This document shows, in pieces, positions 33,837 to 36,089 of a stretch of 36,089 bases of DNA. Made by a program: the position numbers and the translations under genes. Position 1 is the stretch's first letter; each line of letters starts with the position of its first letter. The notes below the pieces were generated by a model, which had not been told where the DNA came from, searched no databases, and saw only the letters and a program-made list of their open reading frames with translations. Source of the stretch: Pseudomonadales bacterium (lineage in GTDB: Bacteria; Pseudomonadota; Gammaproteobacteria; Pseudomonadales; Pseudohongiellaceae); the NCBI GenBank assembly GCA_028281635.1, contig JANQJM010000009.1:1-36089 (forward strand), in the 5' to 3' direction.

Positions 33837-36089
33837 TTAGTTTTCATCATTTAACCATACAGCTGGAATTGACTGCTCGCGCACCAGATTGTTGAATAGA
33901 GGTAATTCGTCGTTCACGATCTCGGCGAAACGTTCCAGTTCGCTATCGATATCAGTCACCAGTTCATCCCTCACCGCCACTGCCTGATTAGTCGGGCGAT
34001 AGTTACCACTATTGACCAGACGATTCACGCTAGCCAGTTTGTTGTTAAGACGGATCGGGAAGTTCAGCGGATCCTGGTTACTCTCATTCTGGGTTTGATA
34101 CAGAGCCTCTTCGATGGCAGTTAACTCTTCTTTAATAAACGCAGCGCGCTCTTTAAGCGAGTCGAAACCTGCACGCTCTTGCAGAGGATTGATTACAACA
34201 TCGATCTGATCCCGAATGGTACGAATGCGCTTGATGGCCTGATGTGTCTCTGTGAGCTTGGCATTAGTAGCCATCAGAAAATCGAATTGAGCCTGCATGT
34301 CTTCCTGGGTAGCGCTGATGCGCGGATCAGCCAGAATCTCAAAAGTTCTGGTCTGATCATAGTCGCCATACTGCATGCGCAATTGATAGGTGCCTGGTAC
34401 TACTTTTGGTCCGGTCAGGTTGCCCGCCCACATGATCAGGCCATCGAATCCTTCAGCATTGGGGTAACGCATGTTCCAGACGAACTGATTGAAACCTGCT
34501 TCGGCAGTTTCTATCCTGTCACTTTCCTCTTCCGCGTCACTGGTGAAAGTACGAATGCTCTCCCCGTCTTCAGTAAGAAACTCCAAACTCAGAACTGGCA
34601 GCTCTGAGTCCGCGCCTGTATCACTTTCTTCTTCGGCGTCAGGCTCTGGTTCCGGCAGACCTTCTTCCATATAGAACTGCACTATTACGCCATTGGGTAG
34701 ATTGTGACCTGCGTTACCAGGATTGGCCGATGCCGAACCTCCCATGCGATAGGATGGTCTGGGTGCATAGACATTGATCTCGTCGTCTTCCCAACCATTC
34801 TCTAACTGATGCAAAGGGGTCAGGTCATCCAGTATCCAGAAAGATCGGCCCTGGGTTGCCACAATCAAGTCGTCATTCTTGATGGTGAGGTCGGTTATCG
34901 GCGTCACCGGCAGATTGAGCTGAAATGCTTCCCAGTCTTCTCCATCATTGAATGAGACATATATGCCGAGCTCTGTGCCCGCATAAAGCAACCCTTCCCG
35001 GTTAGGATCAGCACGCACTACACGCGTGAAGTGCTGCTCATCGATACCATCGGTAATCAACTCCCAGCTTTCCCCGTAGTCGTCGGTCTTATAGAGATAG
35101 GGTCGAAAATCATCGGACTTGTATCGGGTACCTGCCACATAGGCGCCAGCCGGATCAAAGGGGTCGATTTCGATACTGTTAATCATCATCCATTCCGGCA
35201 TACCTCTGGGCGTAACATCAGTCCAGTTCTCTCCATTATCTCGGGTAATGTAAATCAATCCATCGTCACTGCCAGTCCAGATAACCCCAGCTTCGTGCTG
35301 TGATTCGGCGATGGCAAAGATAGTGCCGTAGTACTCCACTGAGGTGTCATCTTTGGTGATGGGACCGCCGGACTTGCCCATGGTATCGGGATCATTGCGG
35401 GTGAGATCCGGGCTAATTTGTTGCCAGCTCTGACCCTCATTGCTGGTGCGAAACAGCACTTGCGCCGCCGCATACAACACATCCGGATCATGGGGTGAAA
35501 TCAAAATCGGAAAATTCCATTGAAAGCGGTAACGCAAATCAACAGCGCCATAACCCATGGGATTATCCGGCCACACGTCGATCATGCGGGATTCGTTGGT
35601 AGCATGATTGATGCGCTGCAACAGTCCACCATAGGAACCACCATAAACGATATCGGGGTTTTCTGGATGAGCCGCCATGTGACCACTCTCCCCACCGGCG
35701 GAGGGCTCCCAATCCCGCTCGCTAATGCTGTTGCCATCGGAACGGTGTAAGACTCTGAGAGTCGAATTGTCTTGTTGTGCTCCGTAGATGCGGTAAGGGA
35801 AATGATTATCCGTGGTGACCCGATAAAACTGCGCAGTAGGCTGATTGAAATAAGTTGACCAGGAATTACCGCGGTCGAAACTTACCTGGCCTCCCCCATC
35901 ATCGGCCACAACCATCCGCCTGGCATCTTCCGGTGCAATCCACAGATCGTGATGATCGCCATGGGGTGGCTGGGTCGGCACACGCTCGAAAGTTGTACCA
36001 CCATCACTGGACGTAAAGAAGGTTACATTCAGCACATACACGCGGTTTTCATCCTGGCTGTCAGCATAGATGCGCGTGTAATACCAGGC
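33837..36089 (-). CDS. Sortilin/BNR-repeat (VPS10-like) protein, 3' part; start lies beyond the window
   Basis: The frame is open through the right window edge (AWYYTRIYADSQDENRVYVLN before the GTG at 36041), so the true start is outside. At least 750 residues are visible. About six Asp-box-like BNR repeats are seen, for example SSDGGTTFERV, SFDRGNSWSTY, SNEGQSWQQI, TRDNGENWTDV, KTDDYGESWELI and SFNDGEDWEAF. These build a ten-bladed propeller as in VPS10 and xyloglucanase-like proteins. HHDLWIAPEDARRMVVADDGG opens the visible propeller. An acidic linker (about 475-495 of the visible part) leads to a domain with FNQFVWNMRYPNAEGF and a coiled-coil tail. Substrate is unknown, and it is not a proven glycosidase. 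Confidence 0.85.
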   Translation of the reverse strand, partial: AWYYTRIYADSQDENRVYVLNVTFFTSSDGGTTFERVPTQPPHGDHHDLWIAPEDARRMVVADDGGGQVSFDRGNSWSTYFNQPTAQFYRVTTDNHFPYRIYGAQQDNSTLRVLHRSDGNSISERDWEPSAGGESGHMAAHPENPDIVYGGSYGGLLQRINHATNESRMIDVWPDNPMGYGAVDLRYRFQWNFPILISPHDPDVLYAAAQVLFRTSNEGQSWQQISPDLTRNDPDTMGKSGGPITKDDTSVEYYGTIFAIAESQHEAGVIWTGSDDGLIYITRDNGENWTDVTPRGMPEWMMINSIEIDPFDPAGAYVAGTRYKSDDFRPYLYKTDDYGESWELITDGIDEQHFTRVVRADPNREGLLYAGTELGIYVSFNDGEDWEAFQLNLPVTPITDLTIKNDDLIVATQGRSFWILDDLTPLHQLENGWEDDEINVYAPRPSYRMGGSASANPGNAGHNLPNGVIVQFYMEEGLPEPEPDAEEESDTGADSELPVLSLEFLTEDGESIRTFTSDAEEESDRIETAEAGFNQFVWNMRYPNAEGFDGLIMWAGNLTGPKVVPGTYQLRMQYGDYDQTRTFEILADPRISATQEDMQAQFDFLMATNAKLTETHQAIKRIRTIRDQIDVVINPLQERAGFDSLKERAAFIKEELTAIEEALYQTQNESNQDPLNFPIRLNNKLASVNRLVNSGNYRPTNQAVAVRDELVTDIDSELERFAEIVNDELPLFNNLVREQSIPAVWLNDEN

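Noticed and set aside
1..36089. CRISPR array, tRNA, rRNA, insertion sequence or prophage
   Set aside because: No regularly spaced repeats, no structural RNA signature and no transposase, integrase or phage gene was seen on either strand.

Overview
The window is about 36 kb of gammaproteobacterial chromosome. Base composition is balanced, genes are densely packed, and the centre is an MSHA-type type IV pilus locus. The mixture of MSHA genes with PQQ-dehydrogenase, sortilin-like and gamma-glutamyltransferase genes resembles marine or aquatic gammaproteobacteria of the Cellvibrionales/Pseudohongiella/OM kind. That placement is inferred from gene content only. No rRNA, tRNA, CRISPR array, prophage or intact insertion sequence was seen.

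Region 1 (1-2480): the 3' half of glycerol kinase glpK, a histidine phosphatase 12 bp behind it, a small PGPGW-like membrane protein on the opposite strand, and a divergent lspA-like signal peptidase II. The lspA gene is followed by an unusually long perfect inverted repeat and then a bidirectional terminator.

Region 2 (2480-17712, all minus strand): a pilus machine read right to left as mshM-mshL-mshN-mshE-mshG-mshI-mshJ-mshK, then a PilX/GspK-like minor pilin, a prepilin, a response regulator with a Fis-type helix-turn-helix, its histidine kinase, and a separately promoted larger pilin. MshL is the outer-membrane secretin. MshE is the extension ATPase with an N-terminal c-di-GMP-binding MshEN motif. 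MshG is the inner-membrane platform. MshI/J/K form the PilM/N/O/P-like alignment complex. MshM and MshN are inner-membrane accessory proteins with periplasmic domains. The I-J-K block lies downstream of G, unlike the Vibrio order. A two-component system sits between the minor and major pilin genes.

Region 3 (17883-24635): a glutathione S-transferase, a DapA/NAL-family aldolase, an exported PQQ-dependent dehydrogenase with a strong bidirectional terminator, an SRPBCC-like protein, a stand-alone macro-domain protein, a small membrane protein, and a cytochrome c translationally coupled to a 2-hydroxychromene-2-carboxylate-isomerase-like protein.

Region 4 (24670-36089): exported or metabolic enzymes, including an M20 amidohydrolase, a RimK-like ATP-grasp ligase, a Tat-exported epoxide-hydrolase-like protein, a second isomerase-like protein, an ABM-type protein, a glyoxalase-fold protein, a DUF4097-like exported protein with a periodic His-Arg motif, gamma-glutamyltransferase, and the 3' part of a large sortilin/BNR-repeat protein running off the window. 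No intergenic gap exceeds about 250 bp.
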